DNA of 64,000 nt from Candidatus Saccharibacteria bacterium UBA2952 (GTDB lineage Bacteria; Patescibacteriota; Saccharimonadia; Saccharimonadales; Saccharimonadaceae): positions 6,631 to 70,630 of the forward strand of contig DEBQ01000004.1 of the NCBI GenBank assembly GCA_002348605.1. The letters run 5' to 3'. This document shows positions 47,950 to 57,079 of this stretch, one piece after another. The position numbers and the translations under genes are program-made. Positions within the stretch are counted from its first letter, which is position 1. Each line of letters starts with the position of its first letter. The notes under the pieces were generated by a model. That model was not told the origin of the DNA and made no database searches. It saw only the letters and a program-made list of their open reading frames with translations.

Positions 47950-49023
47950 TTAGGTAAGCGATATAATCGACGCGTCGATTTTAAGTTCATCTCGAAGGTC
48001 GGTAGCCGTAATGATACTCTGGTGACCGCGCAGTGCGTTCATAAGACGTTGTTCGCGGTCGATATCGAGTTCGGAGAACACGTCGTCTAGTAGAATTAGC
48101 GGTTTAATACCGCTGTGGTGGGTTTGAAGTTCGACTTCGAGCAGCTTGAATGCCAGCATAATGGTTCGCATTTCGCCGCGTGACGCCGATTCGACGGCTT
48201 GATGACCATCGAGCGAGAGTTCAATATCGTCGCGGTGCGGACCCACACTGGTGTATCCGCGGCGGGCGTCAAGTGCACGACTGGCTTCTAGGCGGTGTAA
48301 AATCGCTTGCTGCAAGCCGTCGTCTATGACCGTAAACATCGACAAGTAGCGGGCAGAAACAGAGTGGTCGGCTCCGGCGATGTCAGAATATATCCGTGAC
48401 AAATGCTCGTTGGCGTGCTGGATAAAATTAGTGCGCGCTTTAACAATGCTGGCTGAAAGTTCGGCGAACTTTACGTCCCAGGCAAACAGGTGGTTCTGCC
48501 AGTCGTTCTCGTTCATGGATTCTGACTGTTTGAGCAGTTCGTTCCGCTGCAGAAGGGTACGCTGGAACCGCGTGAGTGCGCTTGCGTACGTAGGGGAGAG
48601 CCGGGCGATGATCCCGTCAATAAAATCTCGCCGTCGCTGCGGACTACTAGTAAGCAACCTCAATTCGTCCGGTTCAAATAGTACGACCGGCAAGCGGTCT
48701 TTCGCCGCCATGCGAGCACTTGAAGTCCCATCCACGGTGAACTGCTTGGTCAGTTTGTCTTCGGGCGTGATCGAAATACGCAGTCGTCGATCCGGACCGT
48801 CGGTTAGCTCGAGCTTTAGCTCGGCCGAAAGGCCTTCATACGGCACAACATCACGATCTCGACCGCGAAAGCTGGTGCCGCGAAGTAGTATATATACCGA
48901 TTCCAAAATAGTAGTCTTACCAGACCCATTAGGCCCAAGTATGAGTGTTACGTTAGCGTCTAACGCGAAGCTTGCCAGGTCATACGACCTGACGTTATGC
49001 ACACTGACGCTCCGAAGCAACAT
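47950..49023 (-). CDS. recF: DNA replication and repair protein RecF
   Basis: SMC-like ATPase loading RecA at gaps. The 357 residues have Walker A GPNGSGKT (about 30-37), the ABC-type signature SRGEMRT (about 278) and Walker B/D-loop LILLDDVFSELD (about 310-321). In most bacteria it is next to dnaN and gyrB; here it lies alone, diverging from frr. TATACT (49030-49035, minus strand) is six bases before the ATG, a leaderless start. Confidence 0.93.
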   Translation of the reverse strand: MLLRSVSVHNVRSYDLASFALDANVTLILGPNGSGKTTILESVYILLRGTSFRGRDRDVVPYEGLSAELKLELTDGPDRRLRISITPEDKLTKQFTVDGTSSARMAAKDRLPVVLFEPDELRLLTSSPQRRRDFIDGIIARLSPTYASALTRFQRTLLQRNELLKQSESMNENDWQNHLFAWDVKFAELSASIVKARTNFIQHANEHLSRIYSDIAGADHSVSARYLSMFTVIDDGLQQAILHRLEASRALDARRGYTSVGPHRDDIELSLDGHQAVESASRGEMRTIMLAFKLLEVELQTHHSGIKPLILLDDVFSELDIDREQRLMNALRGHQSIITATDLRDELKIDASIISLT

Positions 49024-49095
49024 AAAATAAGTATAATGTTTTGTCGCTCATTTCGTCGATGTTATAGAATAAGAAGTAGAGAAAGAGAGAAATCT

Positions 49096-49653
49096 ATGTT
49101 TGATACGAAGCATTACCAAGAAAAGATGGATCACGTTTTGGAGCATTTTGCCGAAGAGCTGAAAAAGGTCCGGACAGGCCGCGCTCACCCCGATATGCTG
49201 TCGGGTGTGACCGTCGACGCCTATGGTCAAAAAATGCCACTAAACCAAGTGGCGAACGTGACTGCTCCTGAAGCGCAGCAACTGCTGGTGTCGCCGTTCG
49301 ACCCGGGTAATATCAATGCTATCACCCAAGCCATCCGCGACGACCAGGCGCTCGGACTAAATCCAAGCGATGACGGCCGTGTTGTCCGGGTCCCAATTCC
49401 GGCCCTCACCGAAGAACGCCGCCGCGATCTCGTAAAGCAGCTCGGCGAAAAAGTCGAAAACGCTCGCATTGCCCTGCGGCAAATTCGCCAGGATGCGTTC
49501 AAGGAAGTAAGACGCAAAAAAGATGCCAAAGAACTGTCTGAAAACGACGTGACGCGGATTGAAAAAGACTTCGACCATAACCTTATGCAGGACTACCAGG
49601 CGAAAATTGACGAAACGTTCAAGGCTAAGGAGCAGGAAGTCCTGAAAATCTAG
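49096..49653 (+). CDS. frr: ribosome recycling factor
   Basis: Splits post-termination ribosomes with EF-G. From ATG 49096 the product has 185 residues, the standard length, with the three-helix-bundle pattern: RTGRAHPDMLSGVTVDAYG near 20-38, PFDPGNINAITQAI near 72-85, and VRVPIPALTEERRRDLVKQLGEKVENARIALRQIRQDA. An earlier in-frame start at 48997 lies inside the recF promoter and is rejected. uppS follows after 1 bp. Confidence 0.95.
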   Translation: MFDTKHYQEKMDHVLEHFAEELKKVRTGRAHPDMLSGVTVDAYGQKMPLNQVANVTAPEAQQLLVSPFDPGNINAITQAIRDDQALGLNPSDDGRVVRVPIPALTEERRRDLVKQLGEKVENARIALRQIRQDAFKEVRRKKDAKELSENDVTRIEKDFDHNLMQDYQAKIDETFKAKEQEVLKI

Positions 49654-49654
49654 T

Positions 49655-50344
49655 ATGTCGGCCGAAGCTCCGACACATATAGGCTATATCGTCGACGGTA
49701 ACCGCCGTTGGGCCCGGAAACACGGCCTGCCAACCTACGAGGGCCACTTAGCCGGGTACAACGCCATACAGGATATCGCGCGGGCTACTATTGATGCCGG
49801 CGTAAAGTACGTGTCGGCGTATGTGTTCAGTACTGAGAACTGGAAGCGTTCTGAAGACGAAGTCAGTAAACTGATGGGGTTGGTGTTGCGTCTTTTAAAG
49901 TCGGACCTGCATATATTTCAGGAAAACGACGTGCGGCTTAGAATATTAGGCTCGCGCGAGAACATCAGCGATAAGATTTTAAAAGCCATCGACGAAGCTG
50001 AAGAAGCGACCAAAGACAACAAGCGTGGAACGCTGGCGCTGTGCTTTAACTATGGTGGGCAGTTAGAAATCGCCGATGCGGTCAAAAAGATTGTTCAGTC
50101 CGGAGCAGCCGCCGACGATATTACGCCGGAACTTATTGAGCAGAACTTGTACGCGGTCGACATTCCACCGTGTGACCTGATAGTTCGGACGAGCGGCGAG
50201 AAGCGGCTTTCGAACTTTATGCTATGGCGTTCGGCCTATAGTGAGCTAATGTTTCTCGACAAAAATTGGCCCGACATGACAAAGCAAGACGTTACCGATA
50301 TACTTGAAGAATATAAAAATCGCGAACGACGAATAGGGAAATAA
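49655..50344 (+). CDS. uppS: cis-prenyltransferase (undecaprenyl diphosphate synthase family)
   Basis: Builds the polyprenyl lipid carrier for cell-wall sugars. The 229 residues start IGYIVDGNRRWARKHGLPTYEGHLAGY: the catalytic Asp is in DGNRRWA, the variant seen in Rv1086-like and dolichyl enzymes, whereas UppS usually has DGNGRWA. FSTENWKR (near 55) and RTSGEKRLSNFMLWRSAYSE (near 170-190) are conserved. Chain length cannot be told from sequence. It is in the frr-uppS-rseP row typical of bacteria, without cdsA. Confidence 0.88.
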   Translation: MSAEAPTHIGYIVDGNRRWARKHGLPTYEGHLAGYNAIQDIARATIDAGVKYVSAYVFSTENWKRSEDEVSKLMGLVLRLLKSDLHIFQENDVRLRILGSRENISDKILKAIDEAEEATKDNKRGTLALCFNYGGQLEIADAVKKIVQSGAAADDITPELIEQNLYAVDIPPCDLIVRTSGEKRLSNFMLWRSAYSELMFLDKNWPDMTKQDVTDILEEYKNRERRIGK

Positions 50345-50347
50345 CAC

Positions 50348-51511
50348 ATGTTGCTGATTGGCATTCTGACCGGACTTATTATTCTTGTAATCCTTGTAGC
50401 GATCCATGAGTTAGGGCATGGTATTGTAGCGCGCCGCAATGGCGTGGTGGTTGAAGAATTCGGTATCGGGTTCCCCCCGAAGGCCTGGGGTAAAAAGCTC
50501 AAGCGCAGTGTTCTGGGGAACAATGTTTTGTTTTCTATCAACTGGCTGCCCTTAGGTGGCTTTGTGAAACTACAGGGCGAATACGACTCGGCTTCAAAAA
50601 AAGGCGATTACGGCGCGGCGACCTACTGGCAAAAGACAAAAATTCTACTGGCAGGTGTGCTCATGAACTGGGTAGCAGCTATTGTCCTGTTTACTATTCT
50701 GGCGCTCGTTGGCCTACCGAAGATTCTACCGAACCAATTTAGCGTGCCTGGCGACACCCAAACGACGATCGAACCACTTAAGGTCGCCCTCGTTGAAAAA
50801 GACTCGCCAGCCCAAAAAGCAGGCCTAAAAGAAGGCGACGAACTGCTGCTCATTGGCGACAACGACGTACAGTCACCAAGTGAGCTGTCTAACGCGACTA
50901 AGCAACTCCACGGACAGAACATTAATGTCACCTATTCGCGTAACAACCAAGAATACACCGTGCCGGTCACGCTTCGTGACAAAAACTCGGCTGACAAAGG
51001 CTTCTTAGGTGTACGAACGACGCAGCAGCTGAGTGAGATTCGTGCCACATGGTCAGCACCAATTGTCGGCGTAGTAACGACCGTCCAGTTGACTGGCGAA
51101 ACGTTTGCGTCGCTCGGAAAAGTTGTCGGCAGTTTAGCAGAAGGTCTTGCTAGCCGGTTTACTCCAGATGAATCGGCTCGAAAATCTGGCGACGAAGCGT
51201 TGAACTTTGCTACAAACAGCGTATCGGGTCCGGTCGGCATATTAGGTGTTATATTCCCGCAAATGCAACAGGCAGGCATTAAGCCGCTACTCCTACTTAC
51301 TGCAATCATTTCGCTGTCACTCGCCGTTATGAACGTACTGCCAATTCCGGCACTCGACGGTGGTCGCTGGTTTGTTATGACACTATTCAAATTGCTCAAA
51401 CGTCCGCTTACGAAGGAGCGCGAAGAAAAGATTCAGACCGTCGGCTTCATGACGCTACTCGCACTTATCGTATTGGTAACGTTCGCCGATGTCAGCAAGC
51501 TTATTCAATAA
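50348..51511 (+). CDS. rseP: site-2 intramembrane metalloprotease RseP
   Basis: Cuts membrane-embedded substrates such as anti-sigma factors or leftover signal peptides. The 387 residues have the zinc motif HELGH (21-25) in the first helix, one PDZ domain (about 150-230, SPAQKAGLKEGDELLLIG) and the third zinc ligand in NVLPIPALDGGRW (about 330-342). About four membrane helices. It overlaps the next gene by 23 bp. Confidence 0.93.
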   Translation: MLLIGILTGLIILVILVAIHELGHGIVARRNGVVVEEFGIGFPPKAWGKKLKRSVLGNNVLFSINWLPLGGFVKLQGEYDSASKKGDYGAATYWQKTKILLAGVLMNWVAAIVLFTILALVGLPKILPNQFSVPGDTQTTIEPLKVALVEKDSPAQKAGLKEGDELLLIGDNDVQSPSELSNATKQLHGQNINVTYSRNNQEYTVPVTLRDKNSADKGFLGVRTTQQLSEIRATWSAPIVGVVTTVQLTGETFASLGKVVGSLAEGLASRFTPDESARKSGDEALNFATNSVSGPVGILGVIFPQMQQAGIKPLLLLTAIISLSLAVMNVLPIPALDGGRWFVMTLFKLLKRPLTKEREEKIQTVGFMTLLALIVLVTFADVSKLIQ

Positions 51512-52253
51512 AACTAGCTACGCCCTGGGCTTAAGCCTGTGGGTGTTCGGAGCTTTCTTTGTAGGCGAAATGCTAGCTGGTTTGGCAATGGCCTACGGGT
51601 TAGCATTTAGTGGTTTGCGCCTAAACGGCGCGCTTGAATACACCATTCTCGCGGCAGTAGGATACACATTCGGACTGGCGCTTACGATCGGCTTGCCATG
51701 GCTGGCAATTCGTAAATGGCCAAGCAAAAAGACATTTGGGATCACAAGGCTGCCGTCATGGTCTGATATCGGCCTGTCAATTCTTTCGGTATTGCCGTAC
51801 TACTTACTGTCTGCCGGTGTGCTATGGGTAGCAATGACCTTTACGAAGGTTGTCGATCCGAATGTCGGGCAGCAGATCGGCTTCGATAACCTGACGGTGG
51901 GCGCTGAATATTTTGTAGCGTTCATAACCTTGGTACTAATGGCGCCACTGGCCGAAGAACTTCTATTTCGCGGGTACTTTTTGGGCCAATTGAGCGAACG
52001 TGTTAGTAAGTGGCTGGCGGTAATTCTAACGGCGGCCGTGTTTGGGTCGTTACATCTTTTTGGATTCACGAGCGATGGTGGTGTCGTTCTGCAATGGGCG
52101 GCGGCGTTAGATACGTTCGCGCTGGGAATCATGGCCGGTTCACTGCGAATTCTATCTGGCAGTATTTGGGCTGGTGTGTTGCTGCACGCCATAAAAAACG
52201 GCATCGCGTATTATTTTTTGTTCATCAGTCCGTTGCCGCCAGGGAGCTCCTAG
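51489..52253 (+). CDS. CPBP family intramembrane metalloprotease
   Basis: Membrane protein of 254 residues with about seven helices and the CPBP (Abi/Rce1) motif EELLFRGYFLG (EExxxR, about 156-162), then SLHLFGF (motif 2, near 190) and GVLLHAIKNG (motif 3, near 232). Such proteases process prenylated or bacteriocin-type peptides in other organisms; here the substrate is unknown. Starts inside the end of rseP, so the two membrane proteases are made together. Confidence 0.88.
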   Translation: MSASLFNKTSYALGLSLWVFGAFFVGEMLAGLAMAYGLAFSGLRLNGALEYTILAAVGYTFGLALTIGLPWLAIRKWPSKKTFGITRLPSWSDIGLSILSVLPYYLLSAGVLWVAMTFTKVVDPNVGQQIGFDNLTVGAEYFVAFITLVLMAPLAEELLFRGYFLGQLSERVSKWLAVILTAAVFGSLHLFGFTSDGGVVLQWAAALDTFALGIMAGSLRILSGSIWAGVLLHAIKNGIAYYFLFISPLPPGSS

Positions 52254-52270
52254 GGTAGGATAGTAAAGAT

Positions 52271-53512
52271 ATGCGAGTTTCTAAACTGTTTACAAAAACG
52301 CTTCGCGACGCGCCTGCCGACGAAGTGTCCAAAAACGCCCAACTGCTAATTCGGGCTGGCTTCGTCTACAAAGAAATGGCCGGAGCGTACGCGTACCTGC
52401 CACTCGGAATACGCGTCGTTGAAAAGATCAAACAAATCGTCCGCGAAGAAATGGACGCCATTGATTCGAATGAGCTCATTATGACCAGCCTGCAGCGAAA
52501 AGACGTATGGGACAAAACCGGTCGTTGGGACGACAAAGTGGTCGACATTTGGTTCAAGACGAAACTGCAAGACGAAACAGAGGTAGGACTGGGCTGGAGC
52601 CACGAAGAGCCGATCGTCGAAATGATGAAACAGTACATACACAGCTACAAAGATCTACCAATCAGCCTGTATCAGTTCCAGACCAAAATGCGTAACGAAC
52701 TACGCGCAAAAAGCGGAATCATGCGCGGCCGTGAATTCATTATGAAAGACATGTACTCGTTCCATACGTCGGCTGAAGACCTGGAGCGCTACTACAATGA
52801 AACCATTGAGGCTTACAAGCGAGTCTATGACCGCTTAGGTATCGGAAAAGACACGTATGTGACGTTCGCCAGCGGTGGTGCATTCACCAAGTTTAGCCAC
52901 GAATTCCAAACGGTCTGCGACGCCGGCGAAGACGTGATTTATTTGCACCGCGAAAAGAATATAGCGGTTAACGAAGAAGTCATTGACGATGCCGTAAAAG
53001 AACTTGGTATCGACAAAAGCGAACTCGAACAGGTAAAAACGGCCGAAACGGGGAATATCTTCAACTTCGGTACTCAGAAAACGGACGAAATGGGACTACA
53101 TTTCACCGGCGAAGACGGTAAGCAGCAGTCATTGTACATCGGATCATATGGCATTGGTATTACCCGCGCCATGGGCGTTATCGCTGAAAAGATGTCAGAC
53201 GACAAGGGGCTGGTCTGGCCGGAAAGCATTGCGCCATATAAAGTTTATCTGGTTTCCATCGGTGAAAACGGTCAAAAAGCCGCCGACAGTCTGTACGATG
53301 AGCTTATGGGTGCCGGGGTAGAGGTACTTTACGATGACCGCGACGAACGTCCGGGTGCCAAGTTTGCCGACGCCGAGCTGATGGGAATTCCATACCGTCT
53401 GACGGTCAGCGACCGTGGTGTCGAAGCTGGTAAATACGAGCTGACAACCCGTGCGAGCGGCCAAACCGAGGAGCTGACCGAAACAGAGGTGAAAAGCCGA
53501 CTCACGGTGTAA
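52271..53512 (+). CDS. proS: prolyl-tRNA synthetase, short form without editing insert
   Basis: Class II synthetase charging tRNA-Pro. The 413 residues hold motif 2/3 regions: QTKMRNELRAKSGIMRGREFIMKDMYSFH (about 136-164) and YIGSYGIGITRAMGVIAE (about 295-312), then the anticodon-binding domain (YLVSIGENGQKAADSLYDEL onwards). Bacterial ProRS is normally about 565 residues with an INS editing domain between motifs 2 and 3; here only about 40 residues join them, so Ala-tRNA-Pro editing must be absent or done elsewhere. TAGGAT lies nine bases before the ATG. Confidence 0.93.
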   Translation: MRVSKLFTKTLRDAPADEVSKNAQLLIRAGFVYKEMAGAYAYLPLGIRVVEKIKQIVREEMDAIDSNELIMTSLQRKDVWDKTGRWDDKVVDIWFKTKLQDETEVGLGWSHEEPIVEMMKQYIHSYKDLPISLYQFQTKMRNELRAKSGIMRGREFIMKDMYSFHTSAEDLERYYNETIEAYKRVYDRLGIGKDTYVTFASGGAFTKFSHEFQTVCDAGEDVIYLHREKNIAVNEEVIDDAVKELGIDKSELEQVKTAETGNIFNFGTQKTDEMGLHFTGEDGKQQSLYIGSYGIGITRAMGVIAEKMSDDKGLVWPESIAPYKVYLVSIGENGQKAADSLYDELMGAGVEVLYDDRDERPGAKFADAELMGIPYRLTVSDRGVEAGKYELTTRASGQTEELTETEVKSRLTV

Positions 53513-53517
53513 ATCGA

Positions 53518-53546
53518 TTGACTTTAGTCACACCGATTGGTAAAAT
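53518..53546 (+). promoter_or_regulatory. promoter of greA
   Basis: TTGACT (53518-53523), 17 bp, TAAAAT (53541-53546). The expected start near 53553 leaves a leader of about 119 nt. Confidence 0.75.
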
Positions 53547-53552
53547 AAAGAC

Positions 53553-53671
53553 TGATGTAATCACCCCCTGAATAAGGGGATTTACACTTATTAAAGAATG
53601 AAATTAACGAGGCGGTGCCCGGGCAGGCACCTCTTTATAAGACTCTCTGTACAGAACGATAGGAGAACCAT
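53553..53671 (+). promoter_or_regulatory. folded leader of greA
   Basis: Two hairpins: TGTAA..CCCC with GGGG..TTACA (53555-53588 region), then GGTGCC/GGCACC flanked by GAG/CTC (53611-53634 region) followed by CTTTATAAG. The second looks like a weak terminator or attenuator, so GreA may control its own leader, as is known for greA in E. coli; this is inference. Confidence 0.5.
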
Positions 53672-54127
53672 ATGAAGAAGATGTATCAGATTACTGCCGA
53701 TGGCCGCAAAGAACTTGAGGCCGAGCTTGAAAAGCTAAAGGCACGCCGCGGCGAAATCGCTGAGAAAATCGCGGAAGCTCGCGACTATGGTGACTTGTCT
53801 GAAAACGCCGAATACGACGCAGCGCGCGAAGACCAAGGTTTGGTCGAAAGTCGTATTGCTGAAATCGAAGACATTCTAATGAATGCCGAACTTATTAAGG
53901 CTACCCGCAAGTCAACCATCGGTATTGGCAGCAAAGTCGAACTGAAAAACGGCGCCAAAAAGGTGAATTACCATGTCGTCGGGCCAGTTGAGGCCAACCC
54001 GGTTGAAGGCAAAATCTCGAACGAATCACCAATTGGCATGGCACTTATGGGCAAGAAAGTCGGCGACAAGGCTGTCGTTACAACTCCTAAGGGCGACATC
54101 AACTACAGTATCGTCGCTGTTAACTAG
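53672..54127 (+). CDS. greA: transcription elongation factor GreA
   Basis: Rescues backtracked RNA polymerase by stimulating transcript cleavage. The 151 residues form the coiled coil (about 10-75) with the acidic tip DYGDLSENAEYDAAREDQG (Asp/Glu near 42-45) and the C-terminal FKBP-like domain with ISNESPIGMALMGKKVGDKAVV. Strong AGGAGA ribosome site. Its last 8 bp overlap the end of the converging 54120-54755 gene. Confidence 0.95.
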   Translation: MKKMYQITADGRKELEAELEKLKARRGEIAEKIAEARDYGDLSENAEYDAAREDQGLVESRIAEIEDILMNAELIKATRKSTIGIGSKVELKNGAKKVNYHVVGPVEANPVEGKISNESPIGMALMGKKVGDKAVVTTPKGDINYSIVAVN

Positions 54128-54755
54128 CTTTTTCGTCGTATAGCCATTCGTAGCCGTCTTTGACCGCGTTCGGCTCAAATGGGGCGGGCTGCGAACGAAT
54201 GATCTCAAGGGCATCCATTAGTTGGATGCCTTTTTCGTTTGCAAGTCTCTGGGCGCTTTCAAACGTGGTACGAAGGTCCCGCGACGTGGCGTGTAAAATG
54301 GCAAAGTCAACGAGCTTTTGGGTCTGTGGTGAAGGGTGGGCATCATGAGCTTCAAAGGCGGCTATAACCTTGGTTGGTAGCAGGTAGACTCCATCATCTG
54401 CACCAGGAATACGTTCAGGATCATTAGAAGGTAAGCGTCGCCGACGGTCCTCTTCGGCTAGTGTATCGACCAGTTCGCTGGACGAGCTGTCAATTAGCGG
54501 ATCAATCGTAGCCGCGACTTCATCGTCAGGCAACATATCGTGAAGCCGAGCGGCCTGCGCCAGTTGCTTAAAGGGGTCGTGGATTTGCGCTAGTTCAGCT
54601 ACGGCTTTAAGCGGAATATTATCGAGTGAATCGACGTTCAGCGGTCCGTCATATGCAACAAGTTTTTTAATGGCATTCTTTGCCATTTCAAGAGAAGGAG
54701 CGTTAGTATCAGGGAATTCGCGAGAGTGAAATTTTTCAAGGATTGAAATGCTCAT
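54120..54755 (-). CDS. helical protein, unknown
   Basis: Protein of 211 residues, soluble and almost all helical, acidic (pattern like ALEIIRSQPAPFEPNAVKDGYEWLYDEKAS at the end, and KNAIKKLVAYDGPLNVDSLDN near 25-45). No motif or family is recognised. It diverges from lysS; a TTACCA-CAAA-TGGTAA dyad lies in the shared 129-bp gap. It converges with greA and overlaps it by 8 bp. Confidence 0.55.
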   Translation of the reverse strand: MSISILEKFHSREFPDTNAPSLEMAKNAIKKLVAYDGPLNVDSLDNIPLKAVAELAQIHDPFKQLAQAARLHDMLPDDEVAATIDPLIDSSSSELVDTLAEEDRRRRLPSNDPERIPGADDGVYLLPTKVIAAFEAHDAHPSPQTQKLVDFAILHATSRDLRTTFESAQRLANEKGIQLMDALEIIRSQPAPFEPNAVKDGYEWLYDEKAS

Positions 54756-54800
54756 GTTGGTATCCCTGTTTGTTTAAAAAATACTGTTCTGGTGTGCATA

Positions 54801-54816
54801 TTACCACAAATGGTAA
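54801..54816. promoter_or_regulatory. dyad between divergent 54120-54755 and lysS
   Basis: TTACCA and TGGTAA around CAAA; a further TTACCA half-site lies at 54842-54847, before the lysS -10 box TATACT (54867-54872). Possible operator. Confidence 0.45.
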
Positions 54817-54884
54817 CAAAACACAAGCTTTTTAGCTAAAATTACCACTTAAAATCGCATGTACGGTATACTAGCTAACAGATT

Positions 54885-56393
54885 ATGGCGACACTCAAAG
54901 AACTCCGTGACGAAAGATTACGCAAATTAGAAGAATTGCGCGCACTTGGCGTTGACCCGTACCCGGCAAAAAGTACCCGTACTCATGAACTGGCCGATGT
55001 GACGGCAAAGTTCGATGAGCTTGAAAACAAAGAAGTCACGGTAGTTGGGCGAATCGCTGGTATTCGTAAGTTTGGCAAGCTCGGGTTCATCGTACTAAAG
55101 GACATGAGCGGGCAAGTACAATTGTTCTTAAAGGCCGACACGGTCGAGCCGTTGAACGCGGCTGAAAGCCAGATTAGTATGGCCGAATTGCCACTGCTCG
55201 ACACGGGTGACTTTGTGCAGGCAAGTGGTCCGGTTATTAAAACCAAGACCGGCGAAATTTCGGTCGACGTACGCAAGCTGAAGCTACTTACCAAGTCGCT
55301 CCGCCCAATGCCAACCAAGCAAGACGGCTTTACCAACAAAGAAGAGCGTATGCGCCGCCGCTACGTTGATATGAACGTCAACGAAAACGTGCGCCAACGC
55401 TTTGTGCGTCGTAGTAAGTTCTGGCAGGCAACCCGCAAGTTCCTAGACGACCATGGCTTTTACGAAGTAAACATTCCGGTACTCGAACACACTACGGGTG
55501 GTGCCGACGCTAATCCGTTCGTGACTCACATGGACGCACTAGACAACGACTTTTACCTGCGAATCAGCCACGAATTACCGCTGAAGCGCCTGCTTGGAGG
55601 TGGCTTTGAAAAAGTCTACGACATTGGCCCGCGCTTTAGGAACGAAAATTATTCAGATGAACACCTGCCGGAACACGTAGCCATGGAATGGTACTGGGCG
55701 TACGCTGACTGGCGCGACGGCATGCAGTTCATGACCGAAATGTACCGGTATGTTCTGAAAGAAACGTTCGGTACACTCAAGTTCAAACTTGGTAACTTTG
55801 ACGTTGACCTAGAAAAAGAGTGGGAAGAGTGGGACTACGCCGAAGTCATTAAAAAGCACTACGATATTGATGTGTATGACTGCACGATCGACCAAGTTAA
55901 AAAAGCTTTGAAAGACAACAAGCTCGAAGTTGAAAAGACCGAAAACATCGCCCGAGGCATAGACAAGCTTTGGAAGAACATTCGTAAAGACGTTACTGGG
56001 CCGGTATGGCTTATTAACACGCCGAAGTTCATTAGCCCGCTTGCTAAAAGCACGCCAGGCGACAACAATACCGTGCAGCGATTCCAGCCAGTAATCGCTG
56101 GTAGCGAACTTGGTAACGGCTTTAGCGAACTGAATGACCCGATTGACCAGTTGAACCGTTTTGTCGAACAGCAGCAAATGCGCGACGCCGGCGACGAAGA
56201 AGCCATGATGCTCGACATCGACTTTGTCGAAATGTTGGAATACGGCATGCCACCAGCCTGCGGCTGGGGTTACAGCGAACGTGTATTTTGGATTTTCGAA
56301 GGTGTAACTGCCCGCGAAGGCGTGCCGTTCCCGCAGTTGCGGCATGAGATAGACGATGTAACTCGAAGTCTTTATCCTGAAGCAAAGCTTTAG
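54885..56393 (+). CDS. lysS: lysyl-tRNA synthetase class II
   Basis: Charges tRNA-Lys. The 502 residues contain the N-terminal OB anticodon domain (about 45-150, VTVVGRIAGIRKFGKLGFIVLKD), class II motif 1 near 175-200, motif 2 VYDIGPRFRNENYSDEHLPEHVAMEWYWAY (about 247-276) and motif 3 MPPACGWGYSERVFWIFEG (about 455-473). Motif 3 here reads CGWGYSER where bacterial LysRS usually has GxGxDR, so it is a variant class II form; identity as LysRS rests on overall order. The next gene begins 2 bp after. Confidence 0.88.
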   Translation: MATLKELRDERLRKLEELRALGVDPYPAKSTRTHELADVTAKFDELENKEVTVVGRIAGIRKFGKLGFIVLKDMSGQVQLFLKADTVEPLNAAESQISMAELPLLDTGDFVQASGPVIKTKTGEISVDVRKLKLLTKSLRPMPTKQDGFTNKEERMRRRYVDMNVNENVRQRFVRRSKFWQATRKFLDDHGFYEVNIPVLEHTTGGADANPFVTHMDALDNDFYLRISHELPLKRLLGGGFEKVYDIGPRFRNENYSDEHLPEHVAMEWYWAYADWRDGMQFMTEMYRYVLKETFGTLKFKLGNFDVDLEKEWEEWDYAEVIKKHYDIDVYDCTIDQVKKALKDNKLEVEKTENIARGIDKLWKNIRKDVTGPVWLINTPKFISPLAKSTPGDNNTVQRFQPVIAGSELGNGFSELNDPIDQLNRFVEQQQMRDAGDEEAMMLDIDFVEMLEYGMPPACGWGYSERVFWIFEGVTAREGVPFPQLRHEIDDVTRSLYPEAKL

Positions 56394-56395
56394 AT

Positions 56396-57079
56396 ATGGA
56401 TAATAAGAACGACTTTCTCTCTGTGATGCCGTCAGAGAAATTCTTGTTAACTCATCAGAAGAGCATAATAAATATTACAGATGCGTTTCGAGACAAGCGA
56501 TCGTCTAATATTGCGCTTGTCTTTCTGAATTCCTATAAAATTCATGTTGAATTAGTTGATGCTACTATCGAGTTGCTCAAATCACCTCACTTAAATCATA
56601 TAACTTCGTCAATGCTCATTAGATCAGCATTCGAAAACGTTGCAACGTTTAAGCATATCAGTGAAGCAGATGGTGATGTGGCAAAAAAATATCTAAAAAA
56701 ATCAGAGATATTCAAAGGACTTTCATACAAAAAAGCACTTTCGATTCTAGAAAAAGGTAACTTCAGTAACCTTGCTAGGTTTGATGACAGTACGATCGTG
56801 GAAAGAGTGAGTAAACTAAGTCCATCGGCAAAGATGACTTATGATATGCTCTCAACATATACTCATATATCGCCTTTCATTACTACCCAGATGAAGGTTA
56901 GCCAGGAAAAAATTATTGTCGCTAAAAAGAATAATTTGCAGGCCATTTATCTAGCGTACATGTCACTACTTTTCTATGCATATTCTTCAAATATTTTTTT
57001 CAAAGATCAGGTTGAAATAATAAATACATTTAAAGAGCTCCTAGACCAAGGCGAACGAGGTGGGGTTTACGGTGGCTAA
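56396..57079 (+). CDS. AT-rich helical protein, possibly DUF5677/HEPN-like
   Basis: Protein of 227 residues, all helical. The pattern SSMLIRSAFENVATFKHISEADGD (about 65-88) and TYDMLSTYTHISPF (about 145-158, with a conserved His) resembles DUF5677-type proteins, which are distantly HEPN-like; this is a weak match. Lines I counted are 33-38% GC, far below lysS and the next gene, and A/T-ending codons dominate, so recent acquisition is likely. It sits exactly between lysS (2 bp) and the YdjM-like gene (8-bp overlap). Confidence 0.5.
   Translation: MDNKNDFLSVMPSEKFLLTHQKSIINITDAFRDKRSSNIALVFLNSYKIHVELVDATIELLKSPHLNHITSSMLIRSAFENVATFKHISEADGDVAKKYLKKSEIFKGLSYKKALSILEKGNFSNLARFDDSTIVERVSKLSPSAKMTYDMLSTYTHISPFITTQMKVSQEKIIVAKKNNLQAIYLAYMSLLFYAYSSNIFFKDQVEIINTFKELLDQGERGGVYGG

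Noticed and set aside
48997..49095. N-terminal extension of frr
   Set aside because: The added residues lie in the recF promoter and the shared divergent gap; RRF is complete from 49096.
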